A stretch of 64,000 bases of DNA from Vigna angularis (lineage: Eukaryota; Streptophyta; Magnoliopsida; Fabales; Fabaceae), in NCBI RefSeq assembly GCF_016808095.1, contig NC_068975.1, forward strand, positions 36,912,001 through 36,976,000, given 5' to 3'. The first letter of the stretch is position 1, and every line of letters starts with the position of its first letter. The notes below the pieces were generated by a model. The model had not been told where the DNA came from. It did not search any database and saw nothing but the letters and a program-made list of their open reading frames with translations. The translations under genes were made by a program, and so were the position numbers. Below, in pieces: positions 29,499-43,431 of this stretch.

Positions 29499-30600
29499 TT
29501 AAAATTTTCAAATAAAATTATATTAAACATTATTTCTAAATTTGTACTATAGGAATGAAGTACTTCAGAGATATTGATCAATACATGAGAATTAATACTT
29601 AATTAATATGAAAGTTAAGAAAATGAACATTCTAATGAATTTTATTCAAAGAGTTAAAATTTATGTTAATATAAATTAAAATGAATTTATATATACTTTT
29701 TGCCCTGAAAAGAATTAATATTTCCCTCTTAATTAAAAAATATATTTGGTACAACCCATAAAAAAAAGCTGGCTTTGTAACTGACGAGTTTAAAATATTT
29801 TCTTAATATTTTTTTTTATTAAAAATAATTTTAAGATACTTTTTTAGCTTTTAAAAATATCTTTTATATCAAGATAACTATACATTTATTTATTATTTAA
29901 ATTAAAAAAATTAAAATTGAAATATTATAAATATTTAAATATTTTAATCACATTTAATTTTACCTAGAGAGCGTATGAATGAAATAAGAGGACTAGTCCT
30001 CCCTATAAGATGATGCTTCTTGTAGGTCTTGTATTTTCAAAATCTTAGAAATCTCAAAACACATTGATATCGCGATAAAGTCATATTTTCGTGAATGAGA
30101 TCTCTGGAGGAAGAACCATATTACCATTTCCACATCCCAAAAGCCAATCACACAACACTATAAAATGTCACCTCAACTCATGAAGATTCTGATTTTTTTA
30201 AGGTTAATTATGTAGATTCTGATGCAGTAAGATATTTTAACAAGTTTTATATTCCAATAATTGTTGATGATGATTGAAGTATGTCATATTTTAAATCATG
30301 AGGTATAATATATACGCTTAGGTCGACCGATATAAAAAACTCTAACATTCTATCCATTCAAAAATTTATCAAAAAATCAATTTTATTTCTTCTGCAACCA
30401 TTGAGCACATGTGATGCATCTCACAAAGAAAATAATTACTTGCACAAAGTAAAGATATGAACACAAGGTATAGATATACACCACAACCAAACCATGACAC
30501 ACTTTTCTATCCCTTTTGTTTTGTATATACATCATCTGGGATTATAGCTAGATTGAACAAAACCAAACACAACATTTGATGACACAAATCTACGTAACAC
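24181..30600. other. Spacer between the two SULTR copies
   Basis: About 6.4 kb without a recognised gene. Around 24470-25870 base composition is more balanced, and the minus strand at 24896-25198 keeps a 100-codon frame (VTNFDAVIIPPIFYQQLLM, HHNMGVIQQISIS). That could be a decayed gene or retroelement fragment; I do not recognise it. Short tandem duplications occur near 27390-27460, and an AT run lies at 29463-29496. About 27190-27370 carries 'gggtcaattcatcataactcgg' wording like the dispersed repeat at 62660-63090. Confidence 0.5.
29463..29496. repeat. (AT)n microsatellite, 34 bp
   Basis: Short alternating AT run in the spacer between the SULTR copies. Confidence 0.9.
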
Positions 30601-30651
30601 TTTCTAATCATTTCCTTCAACGGCTGAATTGAAGCATTGTATTCTATTCCA

Positions 30652-33600
30652 TCATACTTCTACTTCACCCTTTGGACCAAAAGTTGAAACAGCATCAGCC
30701 ACTGTTAGAAATATTTTATCTTCTCCGATTAAGTCTGTTAACTTTGATGCATGGAGCTTCTCTATTACAATTGGTCCTGGGTTTGCCAAGATAAGCTGCA
30801 AAACAAAACAAAAAATGAACTTAACAAACTCATTTAATTAATTAGTTCACTCATTGTCAAACAAATATGGTATAGGAGATGACCTTGGACTTCCTCACAA
30901 TTTATGGCAAATTTTAAGAGAATCTGTACCTAGAGACTTTTTCAAAAGAATCTCTACAGAAATTAGAAAGGCTAAATTCAATGATTATTTACCTGGACTT
31001 CTCTTTTCTGGAGACTCTTGTATAACTCTTCCAAGGCATGGATGCCACTTGTGTCAATATCAGTAACAGCTGAAGAAGAACATGGTTGGGTGAATAAATC
31101 ATTCATGAAAAATTAATCATGGAAAACAAGATGAAAGGATTTCTGGGGAACCCTTACGTGACATCTCCACAGTGAGATATTGTATTCTGGGGAATCCACT
31201 TGCTGTCCTTTGGGCTTCTTCTTCACTCAGCCATCTCAAAATTCTGCATATTTATTGTGATGGAATGATTCCTCAGCCCAAATTACAATGCTACAAACAC
31301 ACGTATCTGTTAGGAAAAAAAACATGCATTTACCTCTCCTTGATGTAGTTGGAGTTTGAGAAGTAGATTGCAGAGTCAACCCTGACAATGAGCATGCCAG
31401 TAATCTGGGCTGCTTTGGGGTATTGCTGGATGTTCCTATAAACTGTAGTTCCTGGAAGCTTCCCTAGTACTGCAACCCTTGGCCTTGTCACTTGTATGAG
31501 AATTTTGGCAAAAGATATGGCCACCTGCATAAGGAAGAATAAGGCTAAATCGAATATGAAAAAATGACAGAAACTCCTTCTCAATCTTCTCTTCATTTTC
31601 TTATTACCGCTATTAGAAGGCCAATCTCCACACTTTTGAAGATCACACCAAACAAGGCTCCAATGCAAGCAACAAAATCGAACTTGTCAATCTTCCATAA
31701 AAGAATAATAGCTTCAATGTTCACAAGGCCAAGCACCGCAGCTATTATAATAGAAGCAAGCACCGCATTTGGAGTGTACTTAAAGAGCGGCGTAATGAGT
31801 AGCAGAGTCAACAACACAACCACCGACATAACAATGTTCGATACTGCAGTTTTACAACCGGCCATGTAGTTCACCGCTGAGCGAGAAAATGAGCCTACAT
31901 AAAGATTGCAAACAACTTCTATTAGTATGACAGTTTTAGGTGGAGGAAATTTGTGTAAAGATGCTTTAACACGATTTAAAGTTCTACCTGTTGCCACATA
32001 GCAAGATGTTAGAGAACCAACCATGTTCATTGCTCCCATTGCCATCATTTCTTTGTTACCATCCAGTGCATAGTCTTTCATGGTAGCAAATGTTCTCCCA
32101 ATTGCTACGCCTTCCTAAAATTTGAGGAATTTAGCCGTAAGAGAATGAAAAAGAAAGGGAATTTTGCTTGTCTAAACTAGGAAAGTTAAAGTTGCTTACC
32201 GTGAGAGCTACCATTCCGGATATCACACCAATCCGAATACCGGCGCCTAGGTATTTTCCGCTGAAAAATATCTCGTTGGCAGATGATGGATTCACACCCT
32301 TCTTAACATGTCTCACCTGAAATAACATACTTTTAGTTTCGCAGTGCTTAATTTTGTTTCGACCACTCGATCGATGTTATGCTACTTACAATTGCCACTC
32401 CTTTCTTGTCTGCCCTGGTAATGTAGACAAAAAAGGTAGACACTATGACAGATATCATAGGAGAAATTGCAGCCACCCAAAAGAGTTTCTTATTCCTTTT
32501 AGCCTGTCAACGTTAAATTTAAGTTATGACGATGAAAGTTCCAAGAAAAGGGGCACCAAAGAAGGAAAATTGTTGTTGCATCCTTACGATGTACTTGGTT
32601 ACAAGAAGGAAAGTCAAGAATGCTACTGCAATGAGTATTGTCTCCCAATTCCACTGCAAGCAAAGATTCAAGCAAATTAAGGACGAGCGCCATTTTAAAG
32701 TGAATTTGTAAGCAAAACGAAAGTTTACCCCGTGGTGTGCTGCTTGAAACACTGAGCGCATGACAGAAACAATATCAGTTTTCGTAGTGAAGTTTTTTAT
32801 GCCAAGAAAACCCTTAAGCTGTTGCAGTGCAATTGTAATGGCAGCTCCAGCCATGAATCCCACAATAGCAGCATGAGACAAAAAGTCAATCAAGAAACCA
32901 AGCCTGCAAAATTTACGTTCAGATTGTAACACAGGACGAGAAGAATTTAGGCAAAGCAAGAAAGAAAAACGAATGAAAGAGAAAAGAGAATCATTTCCTA
33001 TATATACCTGAGAACACCTAGTGCCATTTGAGTAACTCCTGCAAAGAAGGTGGCAGTAAATGCAAGACGCAGGTAATCATGACTTTTGATGTTGCTGATC
33101 TCATCCGACAGCGTTGTCCCAAGAAGGAGGGACACAACCGCTACTGGTCCAATTGCAATGTCTCTTGAGCTTCCCATGAAAGCATACACAAGAGGAGCAA
33201 CAAAACTTGTGTCTGCACATAGTGAAGGAAAAGCCAAGTCATGAAACTGTAAGATGCCAAAATTTATCTTAAAATAAATCAAGATTCTTCTTACACAGTG
33301 CATACTGTGGATCCAAATGAGCAAGCTTTGCGTATGCAATGTCCTGTCATGCATTTACACAAAAAGTTATCGTTAAAAAGCGCATTTCAAACCCTTTTAT
33401 GACGTGACAGTTTTGGAGTTTGTAAGAAATAACTGAGAGTGAAACTTACCTGAGGGATGCAGAGACTTGCAATAGTGAGACCAGAAATCAAATCACCTCT
33501 GAATTTTTTAAGATTGTAATCTCTTCCCCATTCTAAAATGGGGAAGAGAGACTGCAGGGCTAATACAAAGATTCTAAAGAAGCTCTGGTCTTTAAATTTG

Positions 33601-33785
33601 CTTAAGGGTTTGTCATGGAAGAAAGTCTCAGCCAGAGAATCTTTGATCTCTTTGAAAAGTGTCTGCTTAGGAGGAGATCCCACCTTATGAATGTGTGGCA
33701 AAGTATCTCCATGTCTGCGTGAAGATGCTCCACTTCTTATTTCTCCCATGGCCTTTGTCACCTCGTCACCCACACGCTGACTCAT
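30652..33785 (-). CDS. SULTR1-type high-affinity sulfate transporter, distal intact copy
   Basis: Thirteen exons: 33450-33785, 33295-33343, 33008-33212, 32729-32903, 32588-32653, 32390-32503, 32200-32316, 31988-32114, 31608-31894, 31334-31524, 31158-31243, 30993-31069, 30652-30795. Together they are 1,974 bp, a 657-aa protein, the usual SULTR length. All introns are GT/AG and no in-frame stop was found. A cytosolic N-terminus (SPPKQTLFKEIKDS) leads into the membrane domain with ASLCIPQ, GSSRDIAIGPVAVVSLLLGT and SFSRSAVNYMAG. The C-terminal STAS domain covers exons 10-13 (LGKLPGTT, FSNSNYIKER, VTDIDTSG). Group 1 SULTRs import sulfate with protons across the plasma membrane, mostly in roots, and are induced by sulfur starvation. 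The group 1 assignment rests on remembered family sequence. The gene is a tandem duplicate of 20053-23769. Confidence 0.95.
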
Positions 33786-33986
33786 TTAACCTCTCACCTG
33801 CAAACCACACAACACTTTCGTCATGCAATCTGTGTGGTGTATACTACACCATTCCATTTTCTGCATGGCCACGTTTTGTCATGAGAACTTTCTTAAATGC
33901 AAATAATTGAACAGTAAAACACATACCAAATGATGCTACAAACTCTGATACCTCAAATTCTTGCTATTTCTGAGATGAGACAAATG

Positions 33987-33996
33987 CTTATATAGG
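33987..33996 (-). promoter_or_regulatory. TATA-box candidate for the distal SULTR gene
   Basis: On the minus strand this reads CCTATATAAG, about 200 bp upstream of the ATG at 33785. That would leave a leader of roughly 170 nt. A GAGAC pentamer, the core of the sulfur-response element known from Arabidopsis SULTR1;1, occurs in gene sense at 34400-34404 and in reverse at 33977-33981. A 5-mer this short is weak evidence. Confidence 0.45.
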
Positions 33997-36900
33997 ATCA
34001 TAAATGAGAAGTGATGGGCAATGTCAACTATAGTTGATGTAATGTGTGAGGTTCAACTTCGATTAAACAAATTGTACTTCTCTTTATTAATGCAAGTCAA
34101 CCACAGCAACTTGTACCTAAGATTTCGTATACATGGTTTGAGTGGGAGGGCTAAAAGGTTGAATGAGAACATAAAAAAAAAGGGTTATGAAACAGAACAC
34201 TTCAAAACGAATTCTCACTTGAACTTCTTTTTTGTTTATGAATGACACCTAGATAAGGTTAATTATTGCCATTGACCATGATTATCAATTAATTTACACA
34301 TTGGGTGGGAGTGTGTTTTTTCTGTTCTCGAATGTTAAACACTGGTTGTTCATCAATATTCATTGAATGTCGCAGGGACTTGCTTTTAGGTATAGACAAG
34401 TCTCTGAGCAATGTGTGAAAAATTACGGAAGCAAAGAAGAAAGAAGAGTTTCACTTGGCTTTTCCATCATGATGTACATATAAACCTTACAGAAAATTAA
34501 ATCAAATTGTTTTTCATTAGAAATAAATCATGGTTTTTAATTAACAAGTATGTATTATTTGATCATTTTTTTTTCTCAGAGAAGTATAATATTATTAATC
34601 TTTACTTTTGTCAGTTTTCTAAGTGAAATTATTCACTTATCATATATTACTTGTTACACCAAACACCTGTCCTTTTTGCTGTATAAAGATAAACAACATG
34701 CGATGAGATAATGTCATTGCATTTACCATATAGTAATATTTTCAAAAAATCATTTCCCAAAAAAAAAAAGTTCTTTTATTATACTTATAATCATTAACAA
34801 CTAACGTATATTTTTTCATTAAATTTAGCGATACTAAATAAATACATAAATCATCAATAAACTGAAACATATTTGAGTATCAAGAGTTATTTCGCAATAA
34901 TCTTTGAACATATCATGACACTCTGTTTATTCCTTATTTGGCGGCTTTAGTTCTAGCAAAAAAAAATGTAATTGAATATCACATTGCCAATCAGATATCT
35001 TAAAGAAAAAATTACTCATTACACTCTTGAAATTAAATGCCCTATAAAATCCACTGTATTTATTAAGGAAACATAATTTTCAAAAAGAGAAACCAATAAA
35101 TTAGAAAATGTTGATGATAGGAGGAAAAATAGAAAAACTATAAATTGTTATAAAGGTACGATTAGGAGAGTATATAAAAATAAAAATAAAAAACAAAATG
35201 TAAATTTTATAATAGGCAGAGACATAGGGTTTGGTTTGAATGAATGGGGACAGTATTGTGTCCAAGTTCATGAAAAAATGAATGGAGCGTAGGCGTTGAC
35301 TGCTAATTTATAATAAGGAGATTACAGCAAGCGTATTTGCATAGCGTTGACTATAAATACATTGTAGGTTTAGTTGGGAGATTATATACGTCTTATACTT
35401 TAGAAAGTGACAGATAATTGTAAATACATCATATGTAAGGATAATTTATTTGCATTAATTTATGTAATAAATAGTTTTTTATTTTCTCTTTAAATTAAAT
35501 CATTTACTTATTACACATGTTGTACTTTTTTTAAAAATCTATTTTCTCTCAATCTTTGTTGTAAAAAATGCCATAAAGAATTAATGGTATGTTCATTGTA
35601 CTTTTTTAAAGATAAGCCCTTTTTAAATTGTGATTTTCGTGTGTTTTGTTATCATTTTCCAAAATAATTATAAAAACAGAAAAAAAAAAACACTGGATTC
35701 TTTTATGCCGCCAGACTTTTTTTTCTTTTAATCTTGAATAGATTGGACCTTCTATAAAAATATTGTTTCAAATTCTTTTTAGCAAATATTAATTAGTTCA
35801 ATAGTATGTTATTCAATATAGCTTTCTAAATACATTGTTCTACCGTTAGTTAAACAGTATTGAAAATGACAAAAAATAGTACAAGTTCTACTATTTATAC
35901 GAAAGAACTTATTACAATATGTAATGTATAATGTTACAAACGAAACAGTTAACAAGTTTTTTAGTTTCATATAAAACGGTCGATGTATCGGTTAGTCAGA
36001 CTATAAACAAAATTAAAGTTAAGAATAATCACATTAACTTTAAGTGAAATCATTACAATTAAGATTGTAACTAAATGAATACTAATAAAAAAATTATCTT
36101 AAAATTTATAAATATAAATTTGATGTTTGATATTAAGATAATTAATTGTTTTTACTATATATTTATGTTAGAGTATTTAAACAAATACTAATTTTAACAT
36201 AGGAATATTTTCCACAAGTAATACTCTTATCAAACCAAACGACAAAAAAAAATATTGAAAATTAAACTTTAACTTAAGCTTCAAGATTTATTACAAAAGA
36301 GCTAAACTCGACATCGTAAACCAAAACGTACTTGTAAATATGTTAAAAAAAATTGTTAGAAGTGTCTATTTTCTTAAATATCTTCATACTTTATTTTCAA
36401 ATAAATTTAAAAAAAGCATGATACAGAAGTAAATATATAAATATTTAACCCGGACACACATGATCCCAAATAATCATTAGAAATGGCTACCAGAATCTCA
36501 TGAGGTTGTCTTTCATTTTTTCAAGAAATAAAAACTTAAATTATAAAGCTGAAACTCTTTTAAAAAATTGTTTCGACTGGATTATTATTCACGCTATCGT
36601 ATGTTTGATGTTTCCTAAGCACTGGTCTGAGAAGTATTTCTTTTTCCAAAAAACTTAACTGGGGAAGTAGCTCATTGATTTTCATCTCCAACATGCAGAT
36701 TTATTTTATTATTCATTACTTCGCATGCTAATCTCATAATATTCGCTTGAATTTTTTTATTTTTTTTGTTAATCTGCTATCTTGAAATAATAAAACTAAG
36801 ACCAGATCACTTGTTCTGTACATTACTCCATGTTGATTATTTATGGATAATGACTTTCTTCTATTGTTTATAATTTGCACTTAATGAACTAATAAAATGC

Positions 36901-37184
36901 AAAACGATGAGATATTTGATGAATGAAAATGAGAGAAATAAAAACAGGAGTGGGAAACGATTACTCTGGATAAATTATCATTTGATCTCTTAATCAGAAT
37001 GTTATGTGAAGTTAATCCTATAATTAATAAGATCAAATCTTTTAGTATACTTGTTAATTGAGATAGTCCATGATGATAGCTTTGTAACCTATCTGTTGCA
37101 ATGATAATTTAACACATTGAATGATGCACATGATTCCACATGTTAATCTATATATGAAGGTTTAGTTAGAGACTAAAATTATAG

Positions 37185-37385
37185 AAAAAGTGTTAATAAT
37201 ATATTCTTTTAAATATATTGTTTTGTTGTTGGACGGATTATTCAAAATTACAAATTTGTGTAGATTTTCATAATCTATTTAATGAATCATACTCGTGGCT
37301 TTTAAAATTTTAGTAAATTTTATTCAATAATAAATCATATGTTAAAAAATATAATAGAAAGTTTTACTGCACCACGACCATCCTC
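37185..37385 (+). repeat. Left member of an inverted repeat pair (~190-200 bp)
   Basis: From GTTAATAATATATTCTTTTA through TTTTCATAATCTATTTAATG to AAAAAATATAATAGAAAGTT, this matches the reverse complement of 39780-39975. The best blocks are 20 bp or more without mismatch. They could be two copies of one dispersed element in opposite orientation, or the ends of a ~2.8-kb element with no coding content. Confidence 0.75.
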
Positions 37386-38954
37386 TTAATTGTTGAGATT
37401 CACTCACAAAAGCAAAAAAATATTACAGAAGTAGAAGAAAGAAATAAAAAAAAATAAGATTAAATTTAACCAAGATATTTTGATATACATAAAACTTTTA
37501 CATTCATTTATTACTTTTTACTTTCCTTTTTTTTCAAAAAATATACAAAAGAATTACTTCGTTATACTTATTTTACTCATATGTTAAATATTGAATGAAT
37601 GTAAAAGTGTATATTTTATGATTACTTTAAATTTAATTTTTCTCGATTGCTCCAATTTGACTATTGTGCATGTTGAGTTTCAATTTATATAACTAGGTCT
37701 TTTTCTACAAAGGATTTTCTTTTTACTTTCTTTATGATTTGATTTACTTAATTAACTAATCAAACATTTCAATATAAATTAATTTGCCTACTTTACGTAT
37801 CTTAAACCTGAATCACATGCTTGCAAGGAAAAAATATTGATTTTATTAATTAAACCTTACTTGATGACAACAGAATAAATAATTCTTCAAGTTATCTATT
37901 AAACATTTTCACTTCTTTTAATTGTCATGACATTATTAATAGTGTCACCAGGAAAAGATTTAATAACAATATCGTTAACATATCCATAAAAAAAAATATA
38001 TCACATCACTTTCACTGGTTTATTGTTGATATCTTAATACGAGACTTCTAACTCAATTTGAATTTTTTCAGAATTATAACTCTGAATAATTGTTACATTT
38101 ATTGTTTTAAAGATCTTATAAATGTTTCAAAAAAATTTACCCACTTTTATCTTCAAAAGTTTTGATTTCTATATGGAAATATCCCTAACCCATTTCTACT
38201 GAAATTCTATGGACTAATTTATTAAAACTATTAAGGGAAACGTACTTTATTAAAAAAAAAAAGCTATAATAATTTTATAACCTATGAGATAAATGTAATT
38301 TAATTTGTCCCTCGTAAATTTTAGTTAACTTTGTAAATTTTTTATTGTTAAATAATTTTAATAAAACTGCTCTTTAAATTTATAACTTCAATAAATTCAA
38401 TTAAGGATGGAAAAATAAAATAAATGATATAATAAATACTGTAAAATATTTAAAGAAAAACAAAAACGTTCATAATGTATTACAAAGTTAAGAAAATGAA
38501 GTTACTTTTATAAAGAAAATTCACCACAATCTATTAAAAGTTATAATTTCATTGGGTTTTTCCGTTACAAAGTTGGATTTTCTTATGGGATCGAGAAAAT
38601 TGAAAATATATTTTGCATACAAATTTTATAGGCAACTTATCATATTTGGAATTATATAAGAAAAAATTTAGGCAAATTTTAAATAAAAACAAGAAAATGC
38701 TGGCAAGTAGCAATCTAATATCTTTTTACAGTTTCTTTTTCTATTTGTTTAAATTTAGTTGTGTAACTAATTTACATATTACCCTAAATATCACATAGGG
38801 CAACCCTAGATTAGATAACAGAGATTAATTATTGACCTAATAGCTCATTCGTTATGATATCTATCACACTTTTGTTGTTTACCATTTATAGTTGCATAGT
38901 CATTTAACTTTATTCTCAACCTAATTTTGTCTTCACAGGACAAAGGATAATGAT

Positions 38955-39097
38955 ACTTTAACAATATTTTTTATAACATTTTAACATCTACGTGTCATTT
39001 TATGATTGGTCCAAAATTACTCCATAATCAATAATACTAATCATAAACACCAACATGGATCGATCACACAATGATGGTGTTAAAATGTTGTCAAAGT
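38955..39097. mobile_element. 143-bp MITE
   Basis: Terminal inverted repeats ACTTTAACAATATTTT and ACTTTGACAACATTTT (the latter in reverse), continuing into an imperfect palindrome with 'ttttaacaccatcattgtgtgat'-like sequence. It is a small AT-rich hairpin element of unknown superfamily. The target duplication is unclear. A more decayed relative may lie at about 17440-17620. Confidence 0.6.
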
Positions 39098-39779
39098 AAA
39101 TCCAACCTAAACAAAGTTAAAACACTTACACAATCCTAATAAATACAAAATGCATAAACCAATATCTTTAAAAAAAAAATTTTTTTTAAAGTTTTAAAAG
39201 ATAAATTATAACTTTTGTCTTTGGTAAGTACGTGGGATACGATCTTTATAGAAATACAATAAATTCATAATACTTAAATTTAAATATATTAGATTATTAA
39301 TGTGAGACTATTTTTCATGTAAAGAGTTATACAATATATTACAGTAATATATTTAAGTAAATTTAATTAGTGAATGATAAATCTAAGTGTAGTTGTTAAA
39401 ATAAGAACATAATAAAGTATTGGGGAGAGTGATTATGACTATTGTGAACATCCATATAAAACAAACAACAAATAAGAAAATATAACAACTTATTTTTTGT
39501 TTATATTGTTTATAGAGACATAAATAAATATTATTGGGACATACATAAGTGGAATAGTTTTTTAGAGTTAAAATTGTTAAATAAATCAAATAAAAAATGT
39601 GAAATAAAATAATAATAATTTAGAAAAACCTAGTTATATAAACTGAAACCCAACGTACACATCAATATTTAAATGAAGCAATTAAATTTAACCCTTTTTT
39701 TCTTTTCTTTTTTCGAGTGCTACGATAATTTTCTGTCTTTGTTCACATGACCACTCATAACATCAAGAATTTAAAAAGG

Positions 39780-39975
39780 TGATCGTGATAGTGGAACTTT
39801 CTATTATATTTTTTAACCTATAATTTATTTATTGAATAAAATTTATTAATTTTTTAAAAACCACGAGTATTATTCATTAAATAGATTATGAAAATCCACA
39901 ACATTTTGTTCTTTTAAATAACTCAACTAATAACAAAACATTATATATAAAAGAATATATTATTAACATCTGTTC
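39780..39975 (-). repeat. Right member of the inverted repeat pair
   Basis: The reverse complement matches 37185-37385; see that entry. Both copies carry the block 'CATAATCTATTTAATGAAT.ATACTCGTGG'. Confidence 0.75.
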
Positions 39976-40157
39976 TTCTTACATATTAAGAGTATTTAAA
40001 AACATATCATTTAAGAGATACATATTGAATGAGTGTTTATAGACTAAGTCTATTTTCAGATTTAGGTCTTAATTTAATTTTATAGGTCTTATTATGCTAC
40101 ATTGTTGTAAGATGTCATATTTTATTCAAATATATTCTAATTCAAGGATCTTTTTTT

Positions 40158-40159
<2 letters not shown>

Positions 40160-40194
<35 letters not shown>
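40160..40194. repeat. Compound (GT)n(AT)n microsatellite
   Basis: A run of about ten GT pairs passes directly into an AT run. Confidence 0.9.
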
Positions 40195-40195
<1 letters not shown>

Positions 40196-42993
40196 GATTT
40201 ATATAAATTAATAAGTCATCTTTTTATTTTTTTCTAAAAAAATATTTTTAAAATAAAATTATATTAAACACGTTAGAAACAAGGTTTTAAAAACTATTTA
40301 ACTTGTTTAGTTTTATCCGTAAAGTGATATTAAACATCACTGTAAACAATTCTATTAATTATTCGTTATTATATAAAAAATTATTATAAAATAAAACAAT
40401 ATAAAGTATTGACAGATCACATTTCATAATAAATCAAACTTTATAAAAAAAAGACAGATTATGTTTATTATAAAAAAAATAAATAAATATATGGAAGTAG
40501 TTAAATTTTCATATTTATTTCGTATTATATTTATGTTATAATTTGAACCATGCTTTTTTTTTTTCTTTCTATTTTATCGGAAGGAAAACATAAAGTTCAG
40601 TAAAAAAAAATGTAATATATGAAAAATTATGGTTTGTATATTCTCCATCACTTCTCAACTCTCAACAACCCACTACCACTTCATTTTTACAATAATCCTG
40701 ATTCAATGCAACTTCAACCAGAAAAAACGAAAAAGAACCATCATCAACATTAAAGTGATTTCACTTTAAAGATTATTTTATACGTCATCATCATAAATTT
40801 TTTATTTTTCGTTATTAATAAAAAAAATATATATATTTTTAATATGTAATTATAGTTATCATATAAAGTGGTTATTATATTCTTTATAAGTTTTCTTGCA
40901 GTGCGCGTGACACAGGAGTAACAAATTTTGTACAGTGTATTTGTTTATTATTTAGTCTTATTAAAACTTTGTATTAATTTGAATTTTTATAAAATAGTTT
41001 AATTGTTGTTTTATTCACGCCCATAATACCTTTTAAATCTTGCATATGTTTGTTATTAAAGTTCAAATGTTAAGACGCTTTATTTAAAAACCGTTACAGA
41101 AAAAATTTCATAGCCCTAAATTAATATAACATACTTAATTAACCTATCTGAATATAATTCAGTGTTATTATTATATTGTTATAAATTTAAGTTGGTATGT
41201 TATTTTTTAGCGCGCGACATGATCTCTTACACTGCTAATTTATTATCATTATGTCACACATGTTGCCGACTTTTCACATAAAATAAAACTATTCAATTAT
41301 TTTTTTCTTCTTCTAATTTTTAAATATACAATTAAATTTATCCGGTTAACATTAATTATGACAAGAAATTTTTATTCAGGATGGAATGCATTTTTCTTTA
41401 TTTTTTTAATAGACGAAAGTGAGATATTATTTATTCTTATCTATTTTTTTAATCAAATAATCTTTTTTTTACTCATTTTTTACTTGTTTATCTTCATCAA
41501 ACAGTTGTCATTCTCACTTAATTTTCTTTTTCTTTTTTCATTCGATGTTCTCTTTACCAACCAGAACATTAATTTTAACATAATTTAACTACTTTACATG
41601 ATTTTACACATTCGTATGATTCATAGAATATTGACATACATAAGAAAATCTATTTTAAACTTTATTTTGAATAAAAATAAGTTTTATATTACTTTTGAAT
41701 ACTCTAAATTGTATGATATGAGTTTTAAATTAACGAAAATACGAACAATAAAAAAATTAAATTATAGAGTATTCGTTTGAAAAATATGGATATGTCTACA
41801 TTCATTTTTACTAGTTTGGTTATGGAAAGCACGTCTAAATTCATTGAATTTGAATATACAGAATGAGACCTGAATTTTGCATCTTTTGAACCACTGGTTA
41901 ACTGCCACGTGTCCATAGCTTTGTTGCGCATGCACCTCTTTATTTTGACTTAGTCAATGACTAATTCACTCTACTATTTTATTTATCAATCGCTAAGCTT
42001 TTTTTAATGATCCACGTTCCGTCAAATTTGCGTAAGCACATACTTCAAATCTTCATTTTAATCTTTCACAAATTAAAAGAGAGAAAAGAGACAAACAATA
42101 CCAAATTTAGTTCAGCTGTTTTATTCATCCAATTTCACCTATTTAAATGCACAAGATTTAATATCTATGTGTTTTTATTTATTTATTTTATATACCATTC
42201 AACTTTTTCATTTTCATTTACTTTGTAAATTTCGATTCATATTTAGATTTTTGACAAAAATGGATTAATTCACTTTCTGCATTTGATTTACCGATCAACT
42301 AAAAGCAAGTAATAAAGAAAAAACTGAGAAGCAGGAGTAAAATTCAAACTTACCATGACGTTATATGAGCTTCTCCAATGGCTTCAACAATAAGAATTTG
42401 CTGAATTTGGAGGTGGAGAAGCTTCAAATTCGCAGCGTCCTTTAATCTCTAACGCAAAACACACAGAATGAATTGAAGTTTGTAGACAATTTTGAACTTC
42501 AAAACCTCCTTTAATAGCAACGAAAACTCTACCAATAGAAAACTATCAAAACGATCATTTTCTTAATTTGAAAAAAAAAATGAATTTTTGATGTAGACTT
42601 TTGGATATATGTTGTTGATTTCTTCTGCATGGTCTCTTTATCTCATGCGTACACATTCATTTGTTTATTTTCCTTTTAAATTCATTCGTAATTTCATAAC
42701 AAAAATAATATGCAGAGGTAATTTAAATTGTTAGATTCTACACTACAAAGGGAAAGAAACAAAATAGGGAATCTTATGGTCTGTCCGTTATTTCTGATGC
42801 CACACCAGCTAGTCCGTTTGACAAAAATAAACTTTCATTAGATTAAATATAAATAAAAACATTTTTTTGTTAATTTATCGAGATACAAAGTAAAAGATTA
42901 GTTACTTATGTCAACAACAAGTCCAGAGAAAGAAGCTGGTGAGTGAAAAGATAAAAACTGCAGCGTCCAAAGAAAAAATGTCTTCATAAATTA

Positions 42994-43039
42994 GGGTGTT
43001 GCTCCCTCCACCCCCACGTGCTTCTTCCTCCACCTCCCC
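42994..43039 (+). repeat. Left terminal inverted repeat of the Mutator-like element
   Basis: 46 bp, GGGTGTTGCTCCCTCCACCC and onward to CTTCCTCCACCTCCCC, pairing with 62442-62487 with few mismatches. It is followed by a ~30-bp direct duplication (CCAATTTTATATAATTCCAA...) at about 43037-43101. Confidence 0.92.
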
Positions 43040-43431
43040 AATTTTATATAATTCCAACTATGTCCTAACCCAATTTTATATAATTCCAATTATGTCCTAA
43101 AGTTAAATTTTTTTACCTTTTTTATTTTAATATTTTAATTAATTTAAATTTACTCTTTCCTAAACCTATTCATCTCTCAGTTCTCACTTCCCACTTTCGT
43201 AACTCTCCCTCACTTCCGTAAGCTTTTCTCACTTCCGTCTCCATTTTTCTCCATTTCTTTCTCCTGTTTCTCCATTTATTCTTTGTTTATGGTTTTTGTA
43301 GAAGATCTTTTGGTGTGGAGCAACACTGGTGCGGAGGAAACAGCGTGTGCGGAGGAGGAAACGAGCAGATCTGCGTCCAGGTTGGTCTTTCACCCCGTGC
43401 TTGTCGACGATGTTACTGTGCAGGAAAGGCT

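Larger units (their letters stand above)
34530..42984. other. Gene-poor AT-rich spacer
   Basis: About 8.5 kb with no recognisable gene. It contains a pair of inverted ~190-bp repeats (37185-37385 and 39780-39975), a 143-bp MITE (38955-39097) and a (GT)n(AT)n run (40160-40194). The short open frames are Phe/Ile/Leu-rich products of AT-rich DNA. Nothing else could be supported. Confidence 0.6.

Noticed and set aside
34021..34245. 74-codon frame upstream of the distal SULTR gene
   Set aside because: It lies in the duplicated promoter region. The frame is not preserved in the proximal copy and has no domain.
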